This document shows, in pieces, positions 25,832 to 37,820 of a stretch of DNA of 64,000 bases. Every line of letters begins with the position of its first letter. The first letter of the stretch is position 1. The notes beneath the pieces were generated by a model. It was not told the DNA's origin and searched no databases. It saw nothing but the letters and a program-made list of their open reading frames with translations. The position numbers were made by a program, and so were the translations under genes. The stretch comes from Eopsaltria australis (taxonomy: Eukaryota; Chordata; Aves; Passeriformes; Petroicidae): positions 372,001-436,000 of the forward strand of contig JAVTVJ010000348.1 in NCBI GenBank assembly GCA_034509425.1, in the 5' to 3' direction.

Positions 25832-28800
25832 TGAATAGATTAAGAAGCCTTTTTGATACTGTTCATACACAATTCTTAGCTAAATATCATTGTCTAAATA
25901 TGATCTATTATTAATATTCCATTAATGTATTTGGAACAGAAGAGTCATATTTACAAAAACATTGAGGATTTATTGTATTTTTAAATAGACATTAATATTT
26001 CATTAGTAGGTAATCCTAGTGGTGAAAATAGGTATAACAATACTTCACAATACTATTTGCAGTGTCAGTTCCATTTTTGGTGGTGCGGGAAGTAGGGGGA
26101 AAGGAGAAAGAAGAGCTGTGTAACAGCATATTTTTACTTTTGTCATGCAATGCAGTAATAGTGCATGAAGTAAGATTGCCATTGCTTGCTTAATATAATT
26201 CACCTTACCTTTCACTGTACTTCCAGAAAATCAGTCTTGCTAAGTTACATAACACATAGTATGTGCTAGGCTTTTTACACAAGTAGCAAGGATGGTGATT
26301 GTCTCAGAGAATTTGCTTCCTACTGTGTTTATTTCCACTGAAGCTAAAACAAAATTGATTGAAAAAAATAGAAACCAGGATAATAGAAGAAAGGAAAGGA
26401 AACATGAATGCCAAGAAAAAAAAAACTTGAATGTTAGCAAGTTATGTGGTGAGAAAAAATAAAAGTGTAAAAGAAAGACACAATCTCTACATAAAAAATA
26501 ATTACGGTACTGTCTCTAATGACAAAAATTTAGACATATCTCCTTGTCTATCAAAATAAGAGGGGAGACTGGAGAGCCACCACAGAAACAGTGTCCTTTT
26601 CACAGCTTCTGCTCCTAGTAAGTGCTGTTCTGAGGCTTCACCTTGTTGGTGTTTCATTCAACACCACTGGACAAGTTACATCTCACACAGCATCTGGGTG
26701 CTTTGCAGCAGTATATAAATGTTTATACCTTCACAAAGCTATCTCACCATCTTACAGATGTTGCAAAAAAGCCAGCTGGTGATAACATAAAAAATATGAA
26801 GCAATTTTACCATTAAGAGTCATTGGTCTGATCATTTAGGGTCAGGGGAGCCAGGATGGAAATATACTTTCAGATGGCTACCCAGTTATCCTCTGCACAG
26901 AGTAAAGAGAGTGAGGTGGGTGGATGAAGAAAGGGCAGACGCAGACAAGTTGTCGGCAGCAGGTTATACAATAAAGGTCCACTCTTTCTATTAGCTCCTG
27001 CTGTCCACATGGGTATCTTATGCTGAACTGAAGATTCCTGGATTTTGTCATTGATAGAGACAATTAGATGAAGGGCACAGCCTTGTTTTCAAGTCAGAGA
27101 GAAATTTGTGTAAAGTGATTCATTCTTTTGAAACAATAATCAAGAAAGATATCTGAATTTCTAATGATGCAAGTTTCTGAGGGTAACTTTAGCTGGGAGC
27201 TTTTGGGAGTGAGGTGGGGTCCCTCCTGTTGGAGGCAGAATGGGAAAATAATGTTTGTGTGAAGTACATTTCACTCAATTTTTATGATTTAGCCTAGAAA
27301 AGATAAATACAGTTATATGAATTATAAAGCTCAGGAAAGCTAGAAAATAAAACTATCTCTCTGCAATTTTTCATCTCTTTATGAACTGTTATTGTGCTAG
27401 GAAGAGATACCTCACAATAAGCCACAAAGAATAACAGTTTCATTTCCCTCTTCCAAATTCTTCCCTCTTTGGAAACAGAAGTTATTTCTGAACAACAACA
27501 TCCATTCTGTGATCTTAATAACATATGCTTCTGTGCCAGCATGATATTATGAAAATTGCTTTCAGTTTCAATAGGAGCTGCAATCATGCAGCACCTCTAA
27601 AAATCCATCTGTTTTTGAACTTCAAAAGGAGAAACAAAGTGCCTGCTTCTGAGTTCTTGCAAATCAAATATATAGCAGTTAATGAATTAGAAATCAAAAT
27701 TCTTAAAAGTAAAAAATTAGGGTCTCTATATGCTCTAAAACCCACAAACAAATTCACTTAATTTTCTGTATGCAAGAATAGCAACATGGGTTAAAAACGC
27801 TGTTATGGGGGTGGTTTGCATTCAGAATTGACAGGCCTGCTTTTAATACCCCAGATACAGAGGAGCATGAGAGAAGGAGAATGACTAATATTTTTATTTT
27901 AGAGAGAAGGCAAAGACTACTGTGGCTGATCTATTTTCAGTGGAGAGGAGATATTCATTATGCAGTCACCTTAGAATGTCATTCAGAGTACAGAGGTTAG
28001 GATTTTAAGTTGTCAGCAGAAACACATGCTCCCAGGAAAGGTAAGGACCAAACATGTTAGAAGCCTGAAGCTGACCCTGTGAGTACATGTTCAATTCCTC
28101 CAACACTCTTCAACCTCATCCAAGAAGGAAGCAACTAAAAAACTAAAGCAATTATCTGGGATAGGAGCATTTCAGTCATCTTTGCTTGCTGCTGTATAAT
28201 TCAGACTATTTGTGCAAATATGTCCTAAAATATCAGGAATACCCATCAAAAAGCCTCCTGAAATACCTATACAATTGTTGTGAACTGTCTTTAAAGGTTG
28301 TGAGACTGTCACTGAAGAGAAAAAAATGGCTGTGCTATGCAGTACCAATCAAATAGAAATTCTTTGTTAATGTTAACAAAAGGGTACTCTGTCTTCATCT
28401 GGTTATGGAGTTATTTCAGATAATTCAGGCATGTTTTCAACTAAAAAGTTTAAAAATAATCAGCCAAGATACAGATCCATTCCAGTCTAAGATTCCCATA
28501 GCCCAGTCACACAAGAAGGTTTCAATATGTTAATTGTTGCTTAGAACAGGGTATATTGCCCTAAAAGATTCAGAAAATATCTGCCCCAGTCACTCATATA
28601 CTCAGCTACTAGCTCATCAAATACTCAGGCCTCAGAAATGAAAATAAATCATTCAGTCCCTTGAAATCCCAAAAACAAAGTCAAGTTGTAATAACCCATA
28701 TTGTGTTTCTGTTTAAAATAGTATTGATTTTACCTCCAGAGACAAAATTAATGTGGAAAGAAAAAAACCCCAAAAACTCCTTAGGAGATAGAATACTCCA

Positions 28801-29930
28801 GTCTCTGAATCGCAGCAGCCCCTTGTTCACTGATTTGTTTGTTGGTTTACTGTAAATCAACAATGAATGGCTGAATATACATAAGAAAGCTGCTTTACTC
28901 CAGTAAATTGGAATTGCTAAAATTTTAAACAAAGAAACCATATTCTGGATCTGTCTCATAAGTACGAAAGTATTTTCTACTAAAGCATCACACATATTCT
29001 AACTAAAGTGTGGGAAGAATGAGAGTTATTAGCACAGTTTTGTACTCAGTAAATCATTACAATGTACCTGTGTGAGTGGACTTCCATATTGAAATCTATG
29101 GTCTGAATTTGTCTTTTTAAATTTAAACAAACTAATACTACTTCTATCATTCATACAGCATTCATGGTTTCAAATGCACTACAGTCCTTTGTTTTGTGTA
29201 AAATTGTAACACTAGAGGAACCCTTTGGATGGAGTTCTCCTATATCATTGATTACAGTGTTCTGCAGGTCAGTATTAGAGGCCACCTAACACAGCATAAT
29301 GAACATTAAAGGTGACTGAAAATATTTCAGCTGCAGAAGTAACTGCTGCCTTTAAGAATGTCTCTCAAGCCCACTAATCATCTCTCAGCAGGGTAAGGAG
29401 GATGCTCAGACTTTTCCCCTCAAACTGAAATAAAAATGTCACTACAAAATATTTTGTTTGTTTGCCTTGGACTGTACAAATATTATCAGTGTCTTCCAAG
29501 AAAATCTAAAACACTAGTAGGGTTTTCTAATTTTGGCTAGAGATTGACAAATACTTTAAATAATTTTTACTAATTATAACATTCCGTAAGAATTCTCTTG
29601 ACAATTTAATTTTGTCTTTTTTTGGTCAAGTTTTGAGTTCAAAACATCTGGAAAGTTTGTGAAAGGTTAATCTTAAAGTTTTGGTAAACATCTAATTTCA
29701 AACATATTAAAAAATTGAATACCTCTTCCATATGATATGCAAATCAGTAGTGATTTCAGTAGGCCAATCACATCTAACCAATATAACTTACATCACTGGA
29801 ATAAATACTTAAACAGAATTTCAATTATCTGTAGGGCACTGAAATCTTTCATAGAATTGGAAACAAAGATATATACTAATTTTCATTTTTATTTCCTTAA
29901 CTTTTCTGTGGTAAATAAATATAGGACAAT

Positions 29931-30383
29931 TGTCCTGGTTCTAGGCAGGACAGAGTTTATTTTTGCAGTAGCCAGGAGGGAATATGGCTAGGACCCTGAG
30001 GTTATTCTATACCTCCTCACCTCATTTGATGGTGATGGGGACAAGGAGTCCCTTCTGGGTCATGGAGTGTTGTGGAGGGAGTGGTTGGGGATTGCTGGGG
30101 GGTTCTATGTGAATCATTTGCCTATTTCTTGTACCCTCAGTCATTTGAGTTGTTGCTGTTAATGTTAATTTTCTTATCTCTTATGTATTACTTTTAAGTA
30201 GTACTTATGCAGTAAATCGTTCTTATGTCAATCTGTGATCTTCTCCTTTCGTGTCTCCTATTTTCCTCTCCATCTGTCCACAGGGAAGAGGAGAAGGGGG
30301 AGAGAGAGTGAGTGAGCAGATCATTGTTTGGAATGCTTCAGTGGGAACACTATCTTGGGGAACATAATTCCTGAATCATGACA
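29931..30383 (+). mobile_element. ERVL-like solo LTR (453 bp)
   Basis: Begins TGTCCTGGTTCTAGGCAGGA and ends AATCATGACA. Internal landmarks typical of this abundant avian LTR class are CAGTAGCCAGGAGGG and ATGGCTAGGACCC near the start, and AGTAAATCGTTCTTATGTC (30211 on, a variant poly(A) signal region) toward the end. Flanks ACAAT (29926-29930) and TCAAT (30384-30388) agree in 4 of 5 positions, consistent with a 5-bp duplication as in ERVL. No internal retroviral sequence lies on either side, so it is a solo LTR left by recombination. Confidence 0.88.
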
Positions 30384-31445
30384 TCAATAAAATAAATAAA
30401 AATTTTTCATGTTCAATGTTTTGGTTTGTTTTGAGAGAGGGAGAGATGTGGGGCTGCTAAAAATTTCTGCCAGGATGAGAATGTACTTGTTTTTCCCATA
30501 GAATGAGGGAGGCAATTTTCTGTCCTGCAATTACACAATAACCCTCATTAAGAGGCAACATAGCTGTTGATTTGCTAAGAAAACATGAATTAAAAGAATT
30601 AAACGAAATTAACAACTAATGCAACCTGTTTTCTAAATTATTAAGATTCATATTTAAATTGCATTTAATGATTAAATAGTTGTAAAGTGTACCAAAACCA
30701 TTTTTTAATAAAAGACTAAACAACCTAAACTGGATCAGCAATAAAACCAACTCAAAACACCACTTGACAAAAATCAAACATTATATTGCTTATTTCTGTA
30801 TCACATTAAAAATAATTGGTAAAAATTATTCTGGTTTCAAGACATTTGCAAATATAGAAAGTTACAAGCAGTAAGGTCAACATCAATCTAGAGCACCATA
30901 AAATTTTCATAAAATGCAGAGAGTTATTTGAAAAATTGATGATCAGAAACAGAACTGTTGCATTTCAACAATATGCTAATATGTTTTTTTAATAAGCAAA
31001 TTTTAAAAAGACACCTGACATCTATTGCAAAGCAAATTAAAGTGAATTATCAACAGCTTTCAAAATTCCATTTACAGTTTTCTAATTCATAACCATTCTT
31101 TACAGTACCCTCAGTAGTCAAATGGGCGTGCTCGCAACCATGCCTTGACAATCATCAGATCTGAGCTCTCCAAGGCTGGGATAAGGGTCTATCCCAAGAA
31201 TTTTTACAGGAATCATTTTACTGCCTGCCTGCCTCTAAATAAGATAATTGTTTACCTTGCATATCCCATTTACTATGCCAACAGCATCACGATGCCAGAT
31301 TTCCACCAATTTGGAAAACAAACTTAAGGTACACTAATTATATTTTTCCTGGAAGTTCATCCAAACATTTTGGTGCTGAAATCAATAGCCCACCTGAAGT
31401 TCAACTACACCAATGCAGGAGAAAGTTGTAAGTGACCTGTTGTGC
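30384..31445. other. Unique AT-rich sequence, no gene seen
   Basis: About 1 kb without recognisable repeats. A 60-codon open frame at 31145-31327 matches nothing I know. The right end is the start of CR1 similarity. Confidence 0.45.
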
Positions 31446-32012
31446 TGCTCAGAAGTCTATGGGACTGGATGGGATTCACTTGACAGTACTGAGGGAGATG
31501 TCGGAAGAGCTCATCAAGCCATTCTCCATCATTTATAATAGTCCTGGTTAAGCAGGGAGGTCCCAGATGACTGGAGTTTGGTCAGTGTGATGCCCATCTA
31601 CAATGAGGGCCAGAAGAAGGATCTGAGGAACTACAGATCTGTCAGATTGACCTCAGTGCCAGGGAAGGTTACACGACAGATCTTCTTGAGTGCGATCACA
31701 CGTTACATACAGGACAACCGAGGGATCAGGCCCTGATGGGTTTAGGAAAGTCAGGTCCTGCTTGACCAGCCTGATCTCCTTTCATGACCAGGTTCAGGTT
31801 GAAGATTAGGAAGAATTATTTTTATGGAAAGGGTTGTTAAGCATCAACTTGAGCTGCCCAGGGAGATGATGGAGTCACCATCCCTGGAAGTGTTCAAGAC
31901 ACAACTGGACTTGGCACTTAGTACTATAATTTAGTTGGTACGATGGTGTTCACGCAAAGGCTGGACTTGATGATCTTGGAAGTCTTTTCCAGCCTTAATA
32001 ATCCTATGCTGA
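31446..32012 (+). mobile_element. CR1 LINE copy with internal deletion
   Basis: Two CR1 segments are joined. The left part (31446 to about 31800) is RT-coding text: CTGGATGGGATTCACTTGAC, CATCATTTATAATAGTCCTGG, GATGCCCATCTACAATGAGG and GGAACTACAGATCTGTCAG, reading as RNYRSVRLTSVPG. It breaks off after TTTCATGACCAGGTT. The right part (about 31806-32012) is the 3' tail: GAAGATTAGGAAGAATTATT, CTGCCCAGGGAGATGATGG, GGCTGGACTTGATGATCTTG and the terminus CCTTAATAATCCTATG. Everything between, including the catalytic RT block, is missing. The tail with GATGATCTTGGAAGTC differs from the other copies here and suggests another CR1 subfamily. Inactive. Confidence 0.92.
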
Positions 32013-35000
32013 TGTATCAAAGAAGTAACTTTTAGCCTATTAAAAAAAAAAAAAAGAATGCCAAATCAGACATCATTAGACTGCTTTAGTTATTGATCCA
32101 TTTTTGTGTACTTTCACAACACAAAGGAGAAGACAAATAAAGAAAGGAGGCCTAAGCAAAAATCATGGTTATACTTTACTTGTATATCTATTTCTATTCC
32201 TTGACCAAAAGTGAGGAAAAGGAGAAGGAATGATGACAGGCAAAGCAGGTACAATTACTCTAGACCAAGAGCATTTTCAATCCCAGAAATCAGTGCATTT
32301 GGGCACCAAAATCTCAAAACAATCCTGGCAATTCTTACCAAACATAAATTAGAAAAATATACCTTTGCCTTATTACTAAATTATTTGCAATAAGCTAAGG
32401 AAATTTAGAAAATCCAAATTCTCATAATTTGTAACATGAAAAATTATAGCAAGTTGAATATAATACCAGAAAAAATAAACCACATTCAGGTTATGCCAAC
32501 ATTAAGAAAGAAATATTTGTCTCAGCTAAATTTAATAAAGCTATCTTGGGTCTTCCTGACAAGTCAGACAAAGGAGTATTAAAATATAGCATAGCTTTCT
32601 GAGAGTTAATGCAGGACATTGGACAGATTTTACATATTACTTGGAATCCTCTACAGCTAAAATCTATTTTTAAAATTCCTTCATGCAGTTAGCTTAACAT
32701 TAAATCCCACATACCGTTACAGCCTTCAGCTACACCTTTAGATTTCATTGTATTCATATCTAAAGTATTATTTCAGACATTTCTAGTATTTCCCAAAAGA
32801 CCTTTCATAAAGCCATCTCATTGCAAGTATATATGGTTTCATCACACATCTGTTCTTAGACTGATCATTTACCTTTACTTGATAACATTGTGAGCTACTA
32901 TTGATCTGAAAAAATAAGTTCCAGTCTGGCATGTCCCTCCCCTTGGGATGGCACACACCAAACTTAGCCTAAAACAGTGATCCTTGTTTCCACCTCCCAC
33001 ATGAAAACAGCACAAACTCTTATCCAGCAGGTTGCCCCACTGCAAAGCCCTCAAGTTGTTAAAGATCATCTGCTTGACTAAGCTCTGAAACACAAGTATT
33101 CACATAGTCAATATCATCCCCTTCGAAAGTTGCAGCTACCCACATCCTTTTACAGCTTTCCAGTCTGAGTCATCTCACACCGAGCTTTAGATGCTTTCAG
33201 GAGTACTAAAGCAGAAGTCAAGGTTTAATTCGTGCATGCAAAACAAATCTGACCTCAGATTCTACTTTGTGCGAGAGCATGCCTAGCAATACAATCCCAT
33301 CGGATGTTGTTTAATATACATAATGATGTCAGATATTTCATTGCTGATTTATGCTGTATCTCAACTAATGAGACTTCTGTATTGCTGAATACATTGAAGA
33401 AGGCCCTCCTGTTTCATGTCATCATTTTTATACATGTTTAGAAATACAAAAGTTTTCTTTCTAGTGATTAGACTGGAAGTTCACCCAGCCACAAGAAACT
33501 TCTTTTTCAGATTTTCCCTCCCTTTACAGTCAAATATTAAACATATTCTCACTGCTTCCCACCTGTTCTCATTAATGAGTCTAGCAATACCGTGAGCTTC
33601 AGGCTCTGGTTTCAAAACAGAGACACTAAACAAATGCCTTGACTTGACCCACAGTTCCGTCTCAGATTAAAGCTACATTGTTTTCAACATCTGCATAAAA
33701 ACAGTAAAAATCCAGTAGTTTGTTCTCTGAGCTTCAAACCAGTTCTAACAAAACTTCAGTACAAAACCTCAGTCCCTTTTACTAAGGCTTCAATATGTTG
33801 TTGAAAATCTCAGTTATGACTACTGTTCAATGCAAAATTGTTCATGACTCAGTGACATTTTAAAAGAACCCATAATCAAATGCAATCCTATTTAAATATT
33901 ATCATCAAAACCTCTGGCAAATCTCAACTTTGCAAGGCTTAAACATGGAACAAAAAAGAACACTGTTGTTTACGAGATTGTTTTGCCTGTAAGCATGTGA
34001 TTATATTCGAGTCAAAGCAGACCTCTCAGTCTACAAATTCATGTAGATAAAAATTGACAAAGGATTTGCATGGACTCTTGCTATGTAGGACTGCAGAATT
34101 TTGCATATCAGGTTCACAGAGTGTCAGTGTGACTCATCAGTGTTATGTGAACACAACAGACTTCGTCAGCTGCTGCAGCTGCTCTTTAGAAGTGACAGCC
34201 TGACTAAGTCATGGAAGCTACTGAAACCACAGCGTGCTTGAAGGAGGGACCTAATACTCAGTAGTAACTGGCAAGGTGAGCTGTTTGGGTGGTTTTTTTA
34301 TGCTTTTGTGGAGAGCACTGCCTTCTTATACAAGCCAAAGACACTCTACTTCTTTCTTTTCTTTGGGGCTTTTGACAGAAGAGAACCGTCATCAAACCAG
34401 AAAGTCATCTGTAACTCCACCAAAAACCCATTTTGAGCTTTTCTACTTAGACTAATAGCTGAACCTAAAACATTACTTTGAACTTAAATCATCTAATCAT
34501 GCAGTACCTTCTACAAGAAAAATCCCTTGTCTGAAGGTAAGAATAATTTACTCTGAACAAAACCAACACTTCTCTATAGTGCAGCATTGGCTAAGTTGGA
34601 TGAGGCATATTTTATTTGCAAAACTTGACACATTGGAGGAATTAAATCCAAACTCAAAAACAATCTGAGAAGAGCTTTTTATTTTCTTAAAACAGAGCTG
34701 AGTGAACTATTAATTTGAGGCATTTTCTAATTTGACCAGATATGACTTAAAAAAAATTAATCACTGTTAACAAACCATAGTAATTATATGGAAACTTGAC
34801 ATCTTACCCTACTGGAAGGGACCATATCCATGAAGTGAATCTTACTATGCCTATGTTATGAAGTAATATGGATGAATATATGCACATCTGAGACCTGAGC
34901 AACTGGCACTCAGGACCTGACATTGCCCACTCTTTAAATGATTAAAACCTACCTCAGATCAGCCTAGGTCTGCGGACAAAATGCCCTGGGGACAAAACCA

Positions 35001-36314
35001 AGTGCATTCCTGTGATTCATTTGCCTGTTAATCTTTTTCCAGATGGGAAATTAGTCCATGTTCTTGAAGTCTCTTTCATTATTGTGTCCAAAGTATACTT
35101 CACAGGGGTAACTAGCATATTGATTTCTCCCCATCCTAACTGTAATGCTACTGTAGATGCAGCCACTACTTACTAAAGTGATTCAGTGTTTCAGGTGTTC
35201 TCTCCATTTTCCTTTTCATATAATCCACTAGCATTTTCACACCACTCCCCTGAATACTCACTTCTAAAGCAAAAAACATCACAGACTTCAGATTGGACAT
35301 AAACATTCAGTAAGGGGGAATTAAAATAAACAAGAATTATATTTCCTTTAAAAAAATGGAGAATAGGAAAGAGATAGCAGCTACGTCTTTAATTCAGGCT
35401 TTTGTGTTGGAAAATCTGGCCTTGCTGCTGGCAGCTGGGTCTTGAAAGCCATTTTTTAATGTTTTGACTGTTCTTCTTTCCTGTCTACCCACTGGTAGAC
35501 TGTGTTGCAAATAAATATCTGTGTACCCATTTCTGTTTCTTCTTTCATGTGCATAAAACTTGACTGATGAGTTTTAGTGTAATCTCCCTTTTCACTGAAA
35601 TCTCCTCCTTTCTGCCTCAAAACAGCATTTTAGTTCCTATGCTCCTTTGTGGCACATGCCTTGGAGAGCTGAAGAAAACTGGAAGTGGTGAGGCAGAGAC
35701 AAGCAAAGGCACTGTTTCTACAGGGAAGCTGGAAATGAGGCTACACTCTCCTTGTAGCTGTAGTTCCAGGCAGATGGACCTTTCCCTTTCTTAACAGTTT
35801 TCTGGTATAAATCACATACTGCATTGAATATGGAAAAAAATAGATTTGGATTTTAATTCTTTCTCAGATATTTTGGTATGTACTGACAGCCACAGAGCTG
35901 AGCAAAACAATTTGCTAAATTATGTAGATGGGAATATCATCATATATTTAATATACAGCAGTGTTCCTTAATGCACAAAATAACAGGACAAAATAAACTG
36001 TGATGACATGGAAATAATTGGCTGCCTCCAGGCAGTTAATAAACTAATTCAGTTCTTATTAGGGCCTTAAACTCACAGCAAGTTTTTACTTAATTTAATT
36101 AATACTCAACAAATAGCCTACAGCTAGGCAAATCACATCCCAGAGCAGCAATACCAACTGGCATCTATTAATCCATTTGCTGATGCTTACTTAACATCTT
36201 TTAAATAATTTTGGTAAAAAACCATGGTAGACATAACCATCCCTTGTGGCTATTCTGATTTATGAGGAATTTTGATTCAGTGGTCCTATACAAGTACTTC
36301 TTTAAATGACATGT
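32013..36314. other. About 4.3 kb unique sequence, no definite gene
   Basis: A13 run at about 32041-32053. No open frame above about 75 codons. A possible noncoding exon with a good donor site at 34130-34275 is listed separately. The section 36000-36260 is AT-rich, with TTAATTTAATTAATAC and ATTAATCCATTTGC, and has the look of a conserved noncoding element. Both suggestions rest on texture alone. Confidence 0.4.
34130..34275 (+). other. Possible noncoding exon ending in a strong splice donor
   Basis: CTGGCAAG|GTGAGC at 34268-34281 is close to the vertebrate 5' splice-site consensus. Upstream sequence is less AT-rich than its surroundings (CAGCTGCTGCAGCTGCTC near 34169) and has multiple stops in all frames, so it would be untranslated. 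No promoter, acceptor or partner exon could be found by eye. A chance donor is the simpler reading. Confidence 0.15.
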
Positions 36315-37820
36315 TGTAGTGGTTTCAGTTTGCCTATTCAAGTTTCTGGCCAAATGTCAGCGCACTTACCAAAAATTACCTGTTTGCTGTGAGATGAGGA
36401 TTAGGAGTAGGCAAAGCAGGCTCAAACTATAAAGAAAGTTTATTAATACACTTAAGACAAAGAGGAAAAGAGAAAAAAAATCAAGAAGAATCAGAACAAA
36501 CTCCTCAGACCACCCCTCCTTCCCCCACCTCTCCATTTCTTTCTCCCTGACAACACAGAAAAAGACACCACTTTGACTTCCAGTCAGTTTATAACCTCTG
36601 AAATAGTCCTTGTTTCAGTTCATTTAAGGAGAGAAGTCTCTTTTGCTTATACAATGGATTTTTTATAAGAAAAATACTGGGTTTTTTTACGGGTCTTCAG
36701 TCTCACCACCAGCCACCACCTGGGAGGAAAGATCATCTGGTGGTGGATTCCCTCTCACATCAGCAGCCTTCCCACAGCCACTAGGGTGGGTCATGAACAG
36801 TCCACGGGGTACCTTTTCAAGTATGAACAGTTCAATTGTAGCAACAAAGAAAATCCCTTCTTCTGTGTTTAACAACACAGGTTCTCCTGACAACACAAGT
36901 TCTCTGACACTCCCCCCAGGACCAGGGCTCTGGGTCACAGCCTCTCCTCTTCTTGGTTCAAGTTTCTCACCAGGCTGTACTTATTTCAACACCTACTTGT
37001 CTTTACCCAGGTATTTCAGTTCACTGGCTGCAATTAGAACCTCACATCCCCCCTTTGGACTATATCTTCATATATTCCAGGGAATTTATTAGCTCAGTCC
37101 CCAGTCATGGTTCTCCAAAAGAGTTTTCAGCTTCACTCTTGAAGCACTTCTCATGCACCTCCCTCTAGGCATTGGTTCTGCTTTCCTCACTGACTGTAAA
37201 GTCTCTGCGCTGCATTTATGCAGATGTCCTCACTCGTTCCTCTCTCTGCGAGGAAGGATGGGTGTCTGTAAGTTTAGTCTAGGCATGGACAGAGTTAATC
37301 TCTCTCTCTCTCTCTCTCTGGCAGTGTGACGATCCCGTGCTCCCTGCCGGGCTGTTTGAACAGGTCCCAGCTGGATGCCAGAAGCTCTCAGAGTCTCTGT
37401 GCCTGGCTCTGCGGAGCTGGCTCGGCCTGCTGGGGCCATCTGGGCCCGGGGTGACAGGGCAGGGCCTGGCCCGAGCTGGATGGAGTCCGGCCCGGTCCTT
37501 GCCTGGCCCGGAGCAGGGGCCTGGCCCTGTCTTGTGTAGCTGGCACACCGGCTGAGCTGGATCTGCTGAACATTCCAGCCGGTTCCTCCCCCATTCCCGG
37601 CTTCGCTTTTAGGAACAGCAGGCAAAAGAGGAAGAGACTCAGAGGTCCTCAGTTTATATATGATTTTTTCCTTGAAGGCGGATCAACTTTTTAATTGTTT
37701 TACCTACATATCAATCCTTAAAACTACCTGGTTATTGTCTCTCTCAGGAAGGCAGTTGTATCACTTCCTGCAGCATAGGTCACTTCCTAGATTTTGACCC
37801 CTCCTGACCAACCCAGGATA
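36315..37820 (-). mobile_element. Long GC-rich LTR-like unit (about 1.5 kb), copy B
   Basis: A minus-strand relative of the unit at 12469-14178. The plus-strand left end is TGTAGTGGTTTCAG and the right end CCCAGGATA. The direct repeat CATGT flanks it exactly at 36310-36314 and 37821-37825 (ACATGT counting one more base). The 5' terminus reads TATCC, a likely TG-to-TA change. On the minus strand, TATAAA is at 37658-37653 and AATAAA at 36444-36439, about 1.2 kb apart, an unusually long R/U5-like distance. A (TC)n run lies at about 37299-37319. Copy A and copy B share the text around the poly(A) site (GTTTGAGCCT, TTTGCCTACTC, TTTTGGTAAGTG). They also share a purine tract followed by TGT, here the pyrimidine block 37048-37057 on plus. 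An open frame of 131 codons (minus, 37625-37230) starts with TTG. Non-coding in any proven sense. Confidence 0.75.

Larger units (their letters stand above)
23561..29930. other. About 6.4 kb unique AT-rich sequence, no gene seen
   Basis: No open frame above about 105 codons and none with a recognisable domain. It contains the short hairpin at 24401-24422 and the homeodomain-type palindrome at 25812-25831, listed separately. The section 25730-26000 is rich in ATTA/TAAT and ATTAAT motifs and lacks simple repeats, a texture often seen in conserved noncoding elements. Confidence 0.45.

Noticed and set aside
36643..37092. 149-codon plus-strand open frame
   Set aside because: It is antisense to long LTR copy B and shows no recognisable domain; explained by base composition.
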